From positions 110,648,257 through 110,712,256 of the forward strand of contig NC_132989.1 in assembly GCF_048564905.1 (NCBI RefSeq): a stretch of 64,000 nt of DNA. The letters run 5' to 3'. The translations under genes and the position numbers were made by a program. How positions within the stretch are numbered: position 1 is the stretch's first letter; every line of letters starts with the position of its first letter. Positions 14,201 to 27,169 of this stretch are shown one piece after another. The notes beneath the pieces are model-generated. The model searched no databases, was not told where the DNA came from, and was given only the letters and a program-made list of their open reading frames with translations. Source of the DNA: Vicugna pacos. Lineage: Eukaryota > Chordata > Mammalia > Artiodactyla > Camelidae.

Positions 14201-15795
14201 AGGGGATGCATTAATTCTTCTGAAAGAGCACACTACATTTTTTTTGTAAACTGATGCCTTTTTAACAGCCTTTTAAAAAACAAAGTCTCTAAGGGCACAA
14301 TTTTTTTATTATTTGTATTTACTGGACTCCTCCTATTGGAGAAAGGAAGGGAAAATAGCCCTGTTTAAACCACAATCTGGTTGATCCAGAGAGAAGACAG
14401 ATCACAAGAATCACCGCACAGGCACAACCTCAGCACCGCAGAGCCGCAGCCGCGCAGAGCCTGAGTCACAGCTCTCAGCCAAGGGAAACGTAAGGGAAGT
14501 TCCAGGAGAGGAGTAACCAACCTGGCCACGATAAGGCATTAGCCACAGGAAGTGGAAGGAGCAGTGTCCTCTGAACCCTACTGGAAGACGGCCCACATCC
14601 CCAGATCCCAGGGGCCATCTGGGCTCCATCCTGAGGTACTCGGGGCTGTCTGCAGGCTGTGTGAGGAGCAGGGCATGGTCCTGGCTTGTGGCAAAGTGCA
14701 CTGAGGGGCGATGCCTTGCCGCCCGGGTGGAGGCAGAGCGTATATGCCAGTCTGTGCCATCCCTGCTCCGGGAGGAGGTAACAGCAATGCCAAGGTTCTC
14801 AGCAGTACTTGGTCCTATTTTCCTAATGAATTCTCTAGAAAATCAGGGAATGATTTAAAAAATCATCAGAACTCCAAATTCACAACTGGGGAGCACTTCT
14901 GTCAGGAGAAATTAAGTGAATTCTTAAATGCTAGTGAGTTTCCCCATGGGTAATTTCATAGGATGAAAACAAAATGTAGAAAAATCGTTAAGATAAATCC
15001 TAGAAAAAAAGCATGTGAAGTATAACACTGTCCTTTTCAATTAATGATATTCTCTCAAAGACCAAGTTTCTGCATGTAAATTTCTCACTAATTTTTATAT
15101 TTCAAACCTTAGCAAAATTAGGGCATAGAACACACTTCCATTATTACAAACGAGACTGTTAGCCAAACCTACAGGCAAGTAGGAAGAAACTTCATTGCAC
15201 CGACAAGCCAATCCCTTCTAAAACAGACTGTCTCCCTGCTTTCAAAACTATTCATCCCACACTCTGACAACAGTTCCTATCAGACACAAGTGTGTCCCGA
15301 GGTTGAAGCAGCTGTCAGGCAATCCAGGGAATGCTATCAAGACCAAAGGTGATGTGATGGAGGCTCACCCTGGTTCCCCTCTGGGGAGCACGGCGCCAGG
15401 TGAGAGGCCATGAAGTCACTGACAAGGGAACCATGTCCCTACAGGGTGCCCTGCCCCCCTACCAGCCTTGTCCTGCCAGGCCGGCTGCAGAAGGGCTGCA
15501 GAAGGGGCGAGTCCAGTGCATTAGATCAGGCTCTGCTTAGAGAGGGGTCCCCCATGCTGGGCCCGAGGCCTCTGTTTCCACTCACCAGTGCTGAGCCACT
15601 GCTCCCCTCCACCCCAATCAGCTCTGTACTTGGAATGTCCTTTCTGTGTCACTTTCAGCGGGCTGCGACCTCCAGGTTAGTATCCTTTGTTCCACATACC
15701 CTGGTCATCTCTCTCCACCCACAAAGACAGCTTAACTGGAAGAAATGCTAAAATTTAAAGAGACAAGATGGTACCAGACAAAGAACACAATAAGC
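8245..15795. other. Long intron 1 stretch with little recognisable
   Basis: About 7.5 kb with no confident repeat. A weak L2-like stretch may lie at 15590-15730. A slightly GC-richer patch at 12.67-12.80 kb encodes nothing familiar. The low repeat density might reflect conserved intronic regulatory DNA, but I cannot show this. Confidence 0.4.
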
Positions 15796-15799
15796 CTCA

Positions 15800-15945
15800 G
15801 AGCTAGAGCGAGGTCTGGATCCCAACACTTCCACGCGTCCCAGCCTATTACCTTCATCAAATTAAGACAGTTAGTGTCTCAGGGCCTCATCTGTTCATGG
15901 AGAGAGAAGAGGGTCAACATGAAGAGGGACTCTGGAAAGAGCCCA
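15800..15945 (+). repeat. MIR SINE
   Basis: AGCTAGAGCGAGGTCTGGAT, then TTAAGACAGTTAGTGTCTCA and GGGCCTCATCTGTTCATGG, fits a diverged MIR. Confidence 0.5.
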
Positions 15946-16009
15946 TGAGACATTCAACAGAATAGCTCAGCAGGGGCTCCCTGGGGATGGAAAACACAGC
16001 AGTGTACCC

Positions 16010-16140
16010 TGATTTCCTACCCGACACAGAGCACATGCTCAGGGAACAGCAGTCGCCGGGCTGCCACGCCATAAGTGGCAGAGCCAGAATACAAAACTCT
16101 CCGGATTTTTGGCTCTTTCCACTGTGCCAGGTACTTCTCT
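16010..16140 (-). repeat. MIR SINE, reverse orientation
   Basis: ATAAGTGGCAGAGCCAGAAT and TTTTTGGCTCTTTCCACTGT are the reverse complement of the 5' half of MIR. Confidence 0.6.
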
Positions 16141-16144
16141 GGCT

Positions 16145-18330
16145 ATCTACTCAAGTTTCAGCCTAACCTTGGCTGAAATCCTCTCATCTGTCTATTTTCA
16201 GTACCCCTGACCTTGGTCTGCAAGGCAAAGCGAGAGGAAGCCAGAGCCCCGAGTGCACTGAAATGGCCCCCCAAAAGGGATTCCTGCAACACAGCTGCCC
16301 TGGGGCTACTGTGGACGCACATCCCATGTGAGTGTTCCATGCTCCACCTCAAAGACATCCCGCCCAGAAACACCCAATCACAGGCCTGCCCACAGCCATT
16401 CACAACCTGGCACAAGGGCCATCAGGGTCTCAGATCGGATGGATAACTGCCAGCACCAGGATGAGTGGGCAGCCAACAACAGCAGATGGGGCCAGTAACC
16501 AGCTCCCAGACTCATCTGTGCTTCGCAGGGTCCGTAAGGCACTGAGTGGGGCTCCAACTTCAGTTTCAACAGATGGCCCAACCTTTGGAGAGGCACTAAC
16601 AGAATTGTGACCTAATCAATGTCTGGGAAGAGTTTTCCCCTTTCAGTGTTTTCTAACACATTTTAAGGCATCTAAGAACAATATGGTGTCTCCAGAAAAC
16701 ATCCACATTTATTCTATACTCCTCAAATAAGGTATCTTTTTTCATTACTTAGAAAGAGGCTGTAACTTAAGTTAAAAAAAGAAAAGAGACTGAGACATAG
16801 TGCTAATAGAAGAATCAAACCACAAAAATGCACTTTAATATTCCATTGTCGGTTATTTTTTTAATGATCCATACAATGGAACCCAAAAAAATTCTAAAAG
16901 TGAATGTGTATAAATGCCACTTTCTTGCATGATCTTTATACCTTAGTTCTTTTCTGAAGGATTTCACTGGACAAAGCTAAATATTTTATCATGTGTAGAA
17001 AAATAAGTCAACTCAAATAATAAACTCCAAAAGCAAATTAAAACGATCTACCTGTATTTTCATATTCAAAGATGAGACAGTTTCAACACATGTCCTACTT
17101 CTGTGATTTTTTTTTCTTTAAAGCTAAAAATGAGACTCTTAACCGAAGTCCAATTTAGGTTATTTTTTTTCTAAAGCAAGCGAGTCTTATTTAGGTAAGA
17201 ATACTGACAGCTTCCGTTTAACTCAATACTCTCAGCACAGTTAAAGAAAAAGAGTGGTAAAATCAGTTAGCCTCTTTTGCCCCATTCGCTTCAAAGTAAT
17301 CTTTTTTAATCCAATGAGAATAAGAAGCTCCAGGCAGTATGTAATGATCAGCCTGGAAATTCAGGCCACACAGACTGAAAATATCAGCATGTAACCAGCT
17401 TTTTATCTAGGTTATTTCAGGAGGTTGCACCAGAAAACTAGGGAATATAATACACAGACCTGACTATGTCTGTGTTATAGTTCATTGGTACTTTACCCAA
17501 TATGCCTTCCAAAACCAGGTAAATTTAAAAGATATATATATACACACATAATATGTAGAAAATTCCAGACTGTAAGAAAAACACATGTTTTAATAGACAA
17601 TTTGTTTATTTAAATATTTATACTTTTGAAGAATTCTGAGGGCAGAAAAAGTGAAAAAGAACACATTTTTATTTTAAGGTGGTTTTAAAATCGCATTTAA
17701 ACATGCCTTTAACCTAGCATTACCGAACAATTAAGAACAAATACAGAACAATTCCTCTAACAAAGAAGCTGCCAAGGGTTCCAGTGCTGGAGACGATGCT
17801 CCCCGCGTTCTGGGACACCAGACTCACGCCAGGGGATCAGGCAGATGCCGGCCAGGGCTGGGAGAGGCTCTCTGGCCAAAGTAACTCCTCACTCACTCAG
17901 AACAGGACGAAGTTAAAAAGGCTTTTTCACCACCCTTCTTCTGTGATTGGAGAGGGGGGTTGAAGCACAAAGACCCCCTTCTGAGTTCTTGTGAAGACGA
18001 GGAGGCCGCACGCCAGGTCCTGAGTGTTGACAAATCCTGATTCACGGCTCTCAGCCCACTCAGCTTACACATGAAACGGGTGATTCAGCCACTCGAGAAG
18101 CTGGGGGCGGGGGGTGGTCTCTGAATGTACTTTAGGTCTGTTTTTAAACAGACCGCTATTGACAGGGGCTCTGAGTCAGCACCATCTCTTCTGACTCCTC
18201 TTCTCAACCAGTTGTCAATGCCTTTATGTGTCCAATACTGAATCACACATTATTGTATACAAGTTGGGGAGAAGTCACAAAACACTCATCATTGGGAGTC
18301 ATGAGTATCTTAACATGACTCTCATCTTCT
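16145..18330. other. Intron 1 stretch, nothing assigned
   Basis: AT-rich from 16.6 to 17.75 kb with several short T and TA runs (for example 17530-17552), more GC-rich at 17.78-18.2 kb. No exon, RNA gene or clear repeat is visible. Confidence 0.45.
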
Positions 18331-18334
18331 GTGG

Positions 18335-18485
18335 TCAGTAAATCGAGTGACTGTACATCCTGGTTCAACAGGGACAGTCCCAGTTTGCACCTATTGTTCC
18401 GGAATAAAGATCATAACACCCTCTTTCACTCTCAAAAGCATCTCTGTTTGGATCATAAATTATATAGTCAGCCTATCAATTAAGG
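18335..18485 (+). repeat. Unnamed old repeat, copy B
   Basis: GACAGTCCCAGTTTGCACCT, CACCCTCTTTCACTCTCAAA and AAATTATATAGTCAGCC align with copy A at 4.9-5.0 kb. This copy is longer on the left (TGTACATCCTGGTTCAACAG). Confidence 0.5.
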
Positions 18486-19324
18486 ATGTCAAGTTAAGGA
18501 AGCATCACATTTGACAGCAACACCGGTCACCTTTTAAACATCAAGCAGGGACCAGGCTTTTTAACCATGACACAGAGCACAAGGTGATAACCTGGGGCTT
18601 CTAAGTTGAATCTTGGCAGTAAGTACCTCAGCCAACTTGGACACTGATCCTTTTCTCTGCCCTTCTAAGTGGAGACATTTCTGTGCAGACAACCATCACC
18701 AACAGTGACCTCTCTTTTCATCTCTGGCGCCAAGTAGAAAGCCTTTGCTGTGTGGTCCTCACACCACACCTACAGCTTGGTTGCTCCAGCTCGGCAAATA
18801 CAGGGCAATGAGGGCCAAATGAAATCTCTGCCCTAAAGGAGACAGTTTTAGGGAAGAATGGTTAAAAGAAGTGGGGAAATGAAGAATTACTTCATGAGCT
18901 AGGAAAATCATGGGGTAGGAATATTTGTAAAAAATAAAAATAAACACGAGGCACATACACAATAAACAATATTAATGTAATCTATGATAAACAGATAAAT
19001 GAAACAGAAAAAGTAGACAACACTGATAAAACCCTTGCAGTGAGGCAGAAACTGAGCCAAGTCGTGGTACAGCCAGGGCTGATTTTGCTTTCATTTAACC
19101 TGCAGCAATGGGCCTGTGGACGTGCCAGGGAAGGTCTTATATTCACATACAGACGCAAAGGAGCCTCCTTCACATAGAATTCTGAGGCGCCTGACACCAG
19201 CAGACAGGAGCAATTATTCCTCTTCCAGGGGCCCGCGGCCCTAGCTGAGGGAGGGAAGCCACTTGGTCCAGCAGTATCTATCCTCTTCTTTTCTCTCTTT
19301 TTCTCTCCGTCTCCCTCTGTCAGG

Positions 19325-19471
19325 TTTCTTTTCTTTTTTATTTCTTTTTTTTTTTCCAGGGGGGGAAGAATTAGGCTTACGTATTTATTTCTAGAGAGGT
19401 ACTGGGGACTGAACCCAGGACCTTGTGTATGCTAAGCATGCACTCTACCATTTGAGCTATATCCTCCCCCA
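19325..19471 (-). repeat. Camelid tRNA-Ala-derived SINE
   Basis: Read on the minus strand, the element begins GGGGGAGGATATAGCTCAAA, has TAGCATAC in the anticodon arm, a GGTTCAGTC B box and CAGTACCTCT, then an A-rich tail ending in the pyrimidine tract at 19325-19358 on the plus strand. No convincing target duplication remains, and the B box has drifted from the consensus. It is in the same orientation as TRIO. Confidence 0.85.
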
Positions 19472-19474
19472 CCC

Positions 19475-20690
19475 TCTTGGGCTATACCCTTCACCCTTCT
19501 TTTCTATTTTTATTTTGTAATTCCCTATTTGCTACTTAACCAGAGACAGCATGCTTTAAAAGGTCAGAATCCAGAGCCATCCAATCTCCAGGTCCCAGGA
19601 TAGGCGCTCCAGCAAGGCAGGTGCAAAGTTAGTGCCCCACATTTCAGAGCAGCCAGACACCAAGACTTAACATGAAATTCACACAAGTGCCAGAAACACC
19701 TGGCAGGAAAAGATCTCTGTGTTTGAAATTTTCCCTCATATTTGTAAATACTCATATTCCAGCTATTATATGAAAAAATACAATGGGACTTTAAACTTTG
19801 AAAACTTTAAACCTGTGAAATATAAACCACTGAAAACAAAATGTAAACGTGGCAATTTATTTACAAACGTTTTAAATACAGGAATATTAATTTGTTTTCA
19901 ACACTCAAATGGATTTCAGAATAAATCACCTGCCCCCTGGGGCATTCTTGTGGCTCACTGCTGTCAAACTGTAAGCACCTTCCTCTCTCAAACCTCAGGG
20001 CAGAGTCCACAGAGGAACCTATGGTAGGGAAAGTAGTACACAGAAACAGTCTTGGAAACGGGCTGTTCCTGCTAAGCTAAAAATACTCTTGTAAAAACTA
20101 AATTTAATGGTCAAGTGTTTCAGAAGACCACTGCATTTATGAAATGAATAAATCCACTCTCAACCTTGTAAACACGTGCATAAAATGCTCAACAGCCTTA
20201 TAAAGACAGGACTTAAGACCAGATTCTCAAGTGACTATGATTTAAAGAAGAATTAAATGTTTTGGCTATCTCCATTCACTTGGCATTCAGTAAAAGTGAA
20301 AGATTTGAAAAATTCAATGTATCTAAATTTTAAAATCATCTCCGAAAGCATAAAAAGACCTGTTTTTATAAAGGACTGGCATAAAATATATTTTTTTAAA
20401 AAAACTATGCTTGATTGTCGTTATCCCAAAATGCATTAGCCTCCCCCCAAAATGGTCGCAAATCAGTATTTCTGATGCAGGGACACTTTTACTGTAACGT
20501 AGTATTTTGCGAACTTTTCTTTCACAAGCTTTGTCTCCCCCAACCCAGCATCTAAGTGTCCTATATATTTTCATGACTCTCGTAAATTATGCTGAGTCCC
20601 TACTAAATGGACTAATGTTACATTAGACAAAATAGGCTACATGGAGGGAGGTTCCCAAAATATTTGTGTAACTGTCAATGTGATCAAATT
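19475..20690. other. Intron 1 stretch, nothing assigned
   Basis: AT-rich sequence between a SINE and a weak MER5-like end. The open frames here are short and unconvincing. Confidence 0.45.
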
Positions 20691-20694
20691 AGTG

Positions 20695-20762
20695 TTACTG
20701 AAAATGCCCAGGTAGATTTAAGTGAACTGAGCCTTATCAAACCTAATCTTGAGAAACACTGG
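20695..20762 (+). repeat. Possible MER5-type 3' end
   Basis: TGCCCAGGTAGATTTAAGTG and the end CTTGAGAAACACTGG resemble the right half and terminal inverted repeat of MER5. Similarity is limited. Confidence 0.35.
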
Positions 20763-20769
20763 CTTATAA

Positions 20770-23700
20770 AACATATCTTCCTTCCACACCTTGAGGTTAT
20801 GCTCCCAAATCTAGTTTTATCCTGGTATAGCTCTAAATTTTAATGCTAGAATAATGTAGAATCTTCAGCTCCAAGAATATACAATTTATGCAAAGGAAAA
20901 ACAAGAAATGGAATCCATTACTAGACCTTCAAAGATTAAAAAGGAAAAATTGTGGAAGGGAAGGAGTTCTAAACAAAAAGTGGAGAAAACTGGAAGGTAA
21001 CTGGAAAACTTGTTGAAAACATTTGAATCCTAACAGTCATAAAAGAAAACTGTGCTCTCAATTCCAGCTCGCAATGTTTTGGGAGTAGTGTAGTTCTAAC
21101 TAGTAGCAGCCTGGCAAATATTAATGGACCTCTTCTCAGAATACTGTTTTTAAATATGTAAAATAAAACACAGAAAGTTACACAGAAAACTAATTATATT
21201 TTTTAAAGTTATCTAAAGATTTTAAAGTATTATGTGCTTCTTTATTGCATACTAAATAACAAGATCTAGCTGTCAGTCTAGTAGTCACTGATTCTGAAGC
21301 AGTGATGAGCATTACTGAAATTCTGGGAGATCTGCAGTAACCACACAGAATGGAATCTGAAAATATCTGCGATGTCCACTGGTGACAAGTCACAGGTGCT
21401 ACTAGAGCAGCTGCATCACATTCACAAGTGAAAGATACTGTGTTTAACTGGACAGCTGTGAAAATAAAGATGTAATTAATTTCTTTCCCAACCAAGTTCA
21501 CAGGTCTTCACTCCAGACAGACCAAAATCTCTTACTCTAAACACCATATTCCCTACTTGGCTTGCTGAATTCTACCTTTGGAGGGAACGTCTTAAAAAAG
21601 TCACCAAACACAGTTTCTTAACCAGGGGACCACAAACTCCACAGCAGAATCTTTCTTGGACAAGGGTGCAAGTGTGCCGTGTCCACCCCTGACTGTAGCT
21701 GACCAGCTTCTCAGAGCTGCTAGTCAATTTCTCCTTAAACTATGAAGGTGAAGTAGAGTTGGGTGGGTAGACGGACAGACAGAACGTAGACCCGAGGGAG
21801 AAACAGGCAAAACAGTGGCTATTTCTGAGTGAACCAGCTCCCACTTCCCACAGATCCTCCCAGGGAGGCAAGGCCACACCTCCTCCCTCCCCTCCCCTAG
21901 GCGGACTGAAGGGCTCTGTACACTTAAGATAAATCCCCTCTGGTGCCCCAGCAGCCAAGAGTCTTAACTAAGTCAGGTCCAGAAAGTATATGCCAAACTG
22001 TGCATGTAACTAACTCCCTGCGTGCAAACTACTAAAAACCACAGCCACTGAGCATTAAGCCAAAATGGATGGATGGTGACCAGATCTAACTTCTCAATAA
22101 ACCAGCAGCACTGTAAAGTGGATCTTTTCCAAAAGTACACGAAGAATCTATACCCCAGTGATGCTGAAGTGTCAGCAGACACACTCCTTTGTTTCACTCT
22201 TCTGCAGAAGCCTTACCTAAGCCTACTTGTGTTCACTGCTGGGTTTTTTGGTGGCATCATGCTGCCTTTTCAGAGGACAGCCAACACATACAGCCGGCAA
22301 GTGGCTCTAGATGTATGCTGACCACTGCTGAGGGCAAGAGTCACAGAGACAGACCCTTCTCCTTTACATGTGGGAAACAACAAAAACAACACAAACCCTC
22401 TGTGCTTTGATGCCAGCGTTTTTGCTTTTAATTAGCAATGAGCCAATTTCTTTCTTGTTTTCTAAGCTTATGACCAGAGAAGACGTTTCAGACTGAGAAA
22501 CATCCAGGAACAGAGAAGAACTAGTGCTTAAACCTAGTCAGGTTTCAGAGACACACATGGTCTACTGAACAATTATTCCGCAGCAGCCTCTCTGTATCTC
22601 TGTGGGTGATTTCCATCTGTACTCAGCCAAGTGATGAGACAGAAGAATAGCCATTGGCTGAGCCCTGCCTTTGTCCTCCATTATCCCAAATAATGTAGAT
22701 TGCCTAATTCTGACCTCGGGCTGTGCAGCTTATGGTCTACAATCAAACGTTGCAAAGTTTAGCCAGCCAGCATTACCTTAAATGGTGCAATTTTAGAGTT
22801 CTTCAAATGCTGAAAAATCTGGATTGGCATTCCTGTAGTTTTAGTCAAAAGGATGATTACCTGCAGTGACCAATGAGAGACTTAGCAACAGGTTTTTCCT
22901 ATAACAGCACTATATTTTTGGCAAGCTAAAATGTTTTGTTTCTTTTACAACAGTATAAATAATTTTCTGTGTGTATGTTTTTTGCTGAACATAAATCAGT
23001 TCTTTCTCTGCGGTCATACAAACTGAAGCACAAACCAGATGTCTGATTTACTTATTTTCCTGGGCAAATCAGGCTTGGTTGGGTCTGCTGGACATTCTGT
23101 GTATCTTTGTAACTCTAGGACTGTAACGATTTCCAATCCTTCTCCCAAATATATGCATGATATTTGGTTTTATGGCAAGGCTAGACATAATTTAATAGTT
23201 GGAATGCTGAAATAGGGTCACATTCCAATTAATTTCTCATTATTACAAACCACTAATATTCTATCTTCATTTTATCAAATGCTGAAATTATAGATCAAGT
23301 TAAAATGAGTACTTAAATTTTAATATTTTTATGCAAATGGTTGAAAAGTAATTAAACACATTTCTATGTAGATAATATTCTCTTTCAAGACCTTCAAATC
23401 AACTCCAAAACAAGTTTTACTTTTACTGACTGCATAGCATATAGTAGGTGTTCAATAAATGCTGCATGAATGAATAAGCGAGCACTAAAGGCTGTCTTAA
23501 ATAATGGTGACTGTGAATGGCAAAGGGTTCAGTGACTAGCTAAAGGCTACTAAAGCATGTGTATCAAATTTTTAAATAAAACCAAAACTTTCTAACTCCA
23601 GTGTATACAAATTACTACACTCTCTCCACGGAATGTGTTTTTTCAATTAAAAAGGAAGAAGCTAACTAGTATCTACATTACAAAGCTATCACAAAGAACT

Positions 23701-25460
23701 TTTATATGTTTAATATGAAACTTAAAAAAAGAATCTAAAACATGATACAACCACCAGAATCTCTGGTTTGAGTAAAATACAGAAAATACCAAGAGTATAA
23801 ATGCATCTATAAGGCATTTCTTTAAGACCCCAACACGCGGCCTGGTTGCCCATCCTCCTCCGCGTCCTCTTCTCCCCGACTTCATCTGCCTTCCATTTAA
23901 TCACCTGGAATCCTGCTTTTCTCAAATAATTTTTCACCTATCAAAACTGGCTACCATTTGCTTTTAATAATAAATCCCTTCGAAAATACTTTGTCTAATT
24001 ACCAAATCACTCTACAGCTGGTGACAACACTTGACGATCCAAGTGCTATCAACTTACAGATATTTTCAAGCTAATCCTAAAATGCCATTAAGTACTTATC
24101 ACTTTTCATTTCCCAAAAGGAAGTATCAATCTACTAGTGGGTAATTCTTTTTTTAGGAACTCATCACTATGAATCCAATATGAGAAACTATAATTAAGTT
24201 CAGAAAACAATTTTATTACCACGACTGCACAAAATAAATGCAAACAAGTTACACAGCATTTCACTGATATGCATTTTATGACAATAACTCAAGAACTCCA
24301 GTTAAATAAAACGAAGACCATCATAGACTTGATATATCATTACCCACAACAGAAACCTATTTATGAAAGAGGGCAAGTTATTTCCTGGGACTCAGTGGTA
24401 AAGTTACAGCAGTAATTCAAATTTTTCACCTTTGTAACAAAATCATTTTAAAGTCACTATAAATAATGCCTGGAATCAAAGGAGAGAGATTCAGACATGC
24501 CAATTAGTGATAAACAGAAATGACACCATCCTGCAAAAGGAAAGGAAATGGCAGCGTGGGAACACCTTCTTAAAAACACAACTCTTGTACTGTCAAAACC
24601 TCGTGAGGAAGAACATGATGTAAAAACAAAATGAGGACCTTTCCGTTTGTAAAAGAAAGAAGGATGGAATAAGGCCACCTTAATACCCAGTATGAACATA
24701 ACAGAGGTGATGAAAAAAGCAGGCTCGGGTGTCTTAAATTTCCCTTTAATTCTGTGTTACGCAAAGAACAAGGAACTTAATCCACGCATTCACCTCAAAT
24801 AACCTAATTAAAACGGAAAAATTCAACCACAGGAGTCATAAATGTAAACCTGTAATAGTGGCCCTAACACCCCGGCTGCAGAGGTCACCTAGTGGCTGTA
24901 AGCACCAGATCCAGGGGAGAAATTGTAAAGGCCTCCTGGCTTCAAGGCTCCCTTCCCATCCTGGGGGCAAAGGGCATGGCCTGCCTGGAGAGTACCTGGA
25001 GAGTACCCCCAGACAGACCTGGGTTTCTGGGTGACATTTCCAACAATAAATTTGCATTTCAACATAGGTTATTCCCAAAATCAGGCTGAAACATAGAGCA
25101 CTAATTCAAATGAAAAAGATGGACGTACAGGAACATGAATTTAAACTTCGACTGCAAATTTCAGCATGAACTCTTAAGCCCTGGCACCCACTAACAGGTC
25201 AAACAGGCCAAATAAATCCAACAAACTAAAGCCTAGCTTAACGGGCCACATTCCCAATCAGGAGCAGGAGCAGATACGCACACACAAGCACTTTCCAGCA
25301 CTAGACAACAAAAGCAAGTCATTCCACCACGGGGAAACAACAGATTAGAAATCAACCCTCTTGAAAATCAAGTACAAGTCTTTGTGGAGAGTCTCTCCTC
25401 AGTTCACCTATGTGGGACATCCCCATTTGGGGACTTCAGGGTAAACTTAAAAGGCATCTC
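20770..25460. other. Intron 1 stretch, largely unique sequence
   Basis: Apart from the L2 end at 23.4 kb I see no repeat. The block at about 22.56-23.12 kb is repeat-free with balanced composition and would be a reasonable place to look for a conserved non-coding element; this is only a guess. Confidence 0.4.
23425..23475 (+). repeat. L2 LINE 3' end
   Basis: GCATATAGTAGGTGTTCAAT followed by AAATGCTGCATGAATGAA is the typical L2 terminus. Confidence 0.6.
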
Positions 25461-25473
25461 TTGCATGAGGCTG

Positions 25474-25616
25474 TTAATAGCACAGAAAACTTGCTGGTGG
25501 ATTGAACACAAGGCGCATGCACTCTTCAGGGATGGTAAGGTCCATGAAATCGGCGATAAAGCACTTCACTGACTTCAGGATGATGTGCTTGGGTGTGGTG
25601 CTGTGGATGCTGACAC
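25474..25616 (-). other. Possible unannotated exon or old gene fragment inside TRIO intron 1
   Basis: On the minus strand a plausible acceptor (GCTGGCTGTGTTTGCAG) ends at 25617. After it, a frame runs 47 codons to TAA at 25474-25476. The peptide contains KHIILKSVKCFIADFMDL and TIPEECMRLVFNPPASFLCY and looks protein-like in composition; the two other frames close sooner. I do not recognise the family. No poly(A) signal is obvious within about 400 bases beyond the stop. It could be a cassette or terminal exon, a decayed pseudogene fragment, or chance. Confidence 0.25.
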
Positions 25617-25624
25617 CTGCAAAC

Positions 25625-26995
25625 ACAGCCAGCTTTCAGAGCTACTCAGACTTTTCAATTTTACAAACATAACACGGAGTCCTAGAAACTTTTCCAAGGA
25701 TCTTGCCTGAAATTATCACCATTCTTCAAGGGTATCTATTCTCTGGTAACTGTGAGGAACCACCTCGCAAATCCCACCGCAGTTTCCTCCCTTCCTGATT
25801 TGCTACGGTTTGAATACCCTCCCACTATCACACTACGATCAGTTGATCCCGATATACAGATAAAAAAGCACAATCATCAAGAAAAGGAACTTTGGGGAGA
25901 GATTTAAGTCACTCTCTGTAAGTAAGAAATGATTGTTCAGTAGTTAGGTACAGAAAGAGTATTTGCGTGACTGAAAAAACCTGTCTCCGCCACCCTCTGT
26001 GGGTAGAATGCTGCCACGGGCTCCTCCAGGCCCACAGTTGGAACCAAACTGCTTCTCCGGGACCAAGCGCTCCTTACAGGTCTGCGGCTGGCCTTCCTCT
26101 TTCACACCCAGCCCCGGCCTCACCCCACACCTGGCCCACAGCGGGCTCCCCATCCAAGGCAGGCCCCAGAAATCAGCATCTTCCAGCAGCTAGGATCCTT
26201 GGGCCCTGCCAACAGCTATGCTTTGAACACTGGTCATCTTTCCTTAAGATACCTTTTTCTTTAAAGAATAGAGTGCTTTTGAAACCTGACTCTGTAGAAA
26301 CTTCTTGACCTAGTTATGAAAATCTGGGTTGGCCTCATATTGATGTGTATAATTTTAAAAGGCCCTGTGGCCTGTTTTCAGGTTCATGTTAACTCCAGCC
26401 TTAAAAAAGATGGGAGGGTAAGTCCAAGAAATGGAAGCGAAGTATGGGGAAAGGGAAGACCAAGAAACATTCTTGACAGGCTCATGGAAAGCTCTCCTGT
26501 GAAGACATTCCCAAGAGCTCAGACAATCTCACCAGCGCGCTGTCTTTCCCTGGCGTGACCTTTGCACAGTCTGCTCATCGGGAAATCAACTCAGTGAAAT
26601 AAAAACAGTCAGAGGCAACAAACCAGACTTTAAATCTCAAAGGAAAACCTTGAGGAAAGGTGCTGCTTCAGCCTCCTCTGTGAATGATCAAAACCAGTAA
26701 TCAGCCAGCAAGCACTGATGAGGGTCTGCAGTGAGCCTGGCCCGTCCAGGGACGGGGATTTCACTGGAGACACAATCCAAGTGCGAGAGGTGTGAGTCTT
26801 GAGAAGCAACTAATTACTAACAGCAAACAACAGTACGGAGATCAATAGCAGCAACATGCACACAGCCAAACAAGGAAAACGGAGGATGCTTTCTGCGGGA
26901 GACGACCTTATACCATAGAAGTGTCTGGGCCTCTAGCCCACCTCTGCTGACTTAACAGTCACCACTTCCCGGCAGCCTCCCGCCCTTGGACATGG
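25625..26995. other. Intron 1 stretch, nothing assigned
   Basis: A moderately GC-rich patch at 25.98-26.2 kb gives overlapping short open frames on both strands, none recognisable. Confidence 0.45.
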
Positions 26996-26999
26996 GGAT

Positions 27000-27165
27000 G
27001 TGCATGCACTTGTTCATTCATCCAGCTGACATCTAGTAAGCATCGACTGTGTGCTGGGCGCTGGGGATGCAAACATGAATAAGATTTTGCCTCGATGTAA
27101 ATTACAGCTTAGAAAATAAAATATCAGGAAGAAATTACATGATGCCAGGGTGACTGTGAGTCATG
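27000..27165 (+). repeat. Ancient interspersed repeat (CATTCATTC...GTGCTGGGCGCTGGGG type)
   Basis: TTGTTCATTCATCCAGCTGA, GACTGTGTGCTGGGCGCTGG and GGATGCAAACATGAATAAGA follow a common old mammalian repeat whose family I cannot name with certainty. Confidence 0.5.
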
Positions 27166-27169
27166 AATT

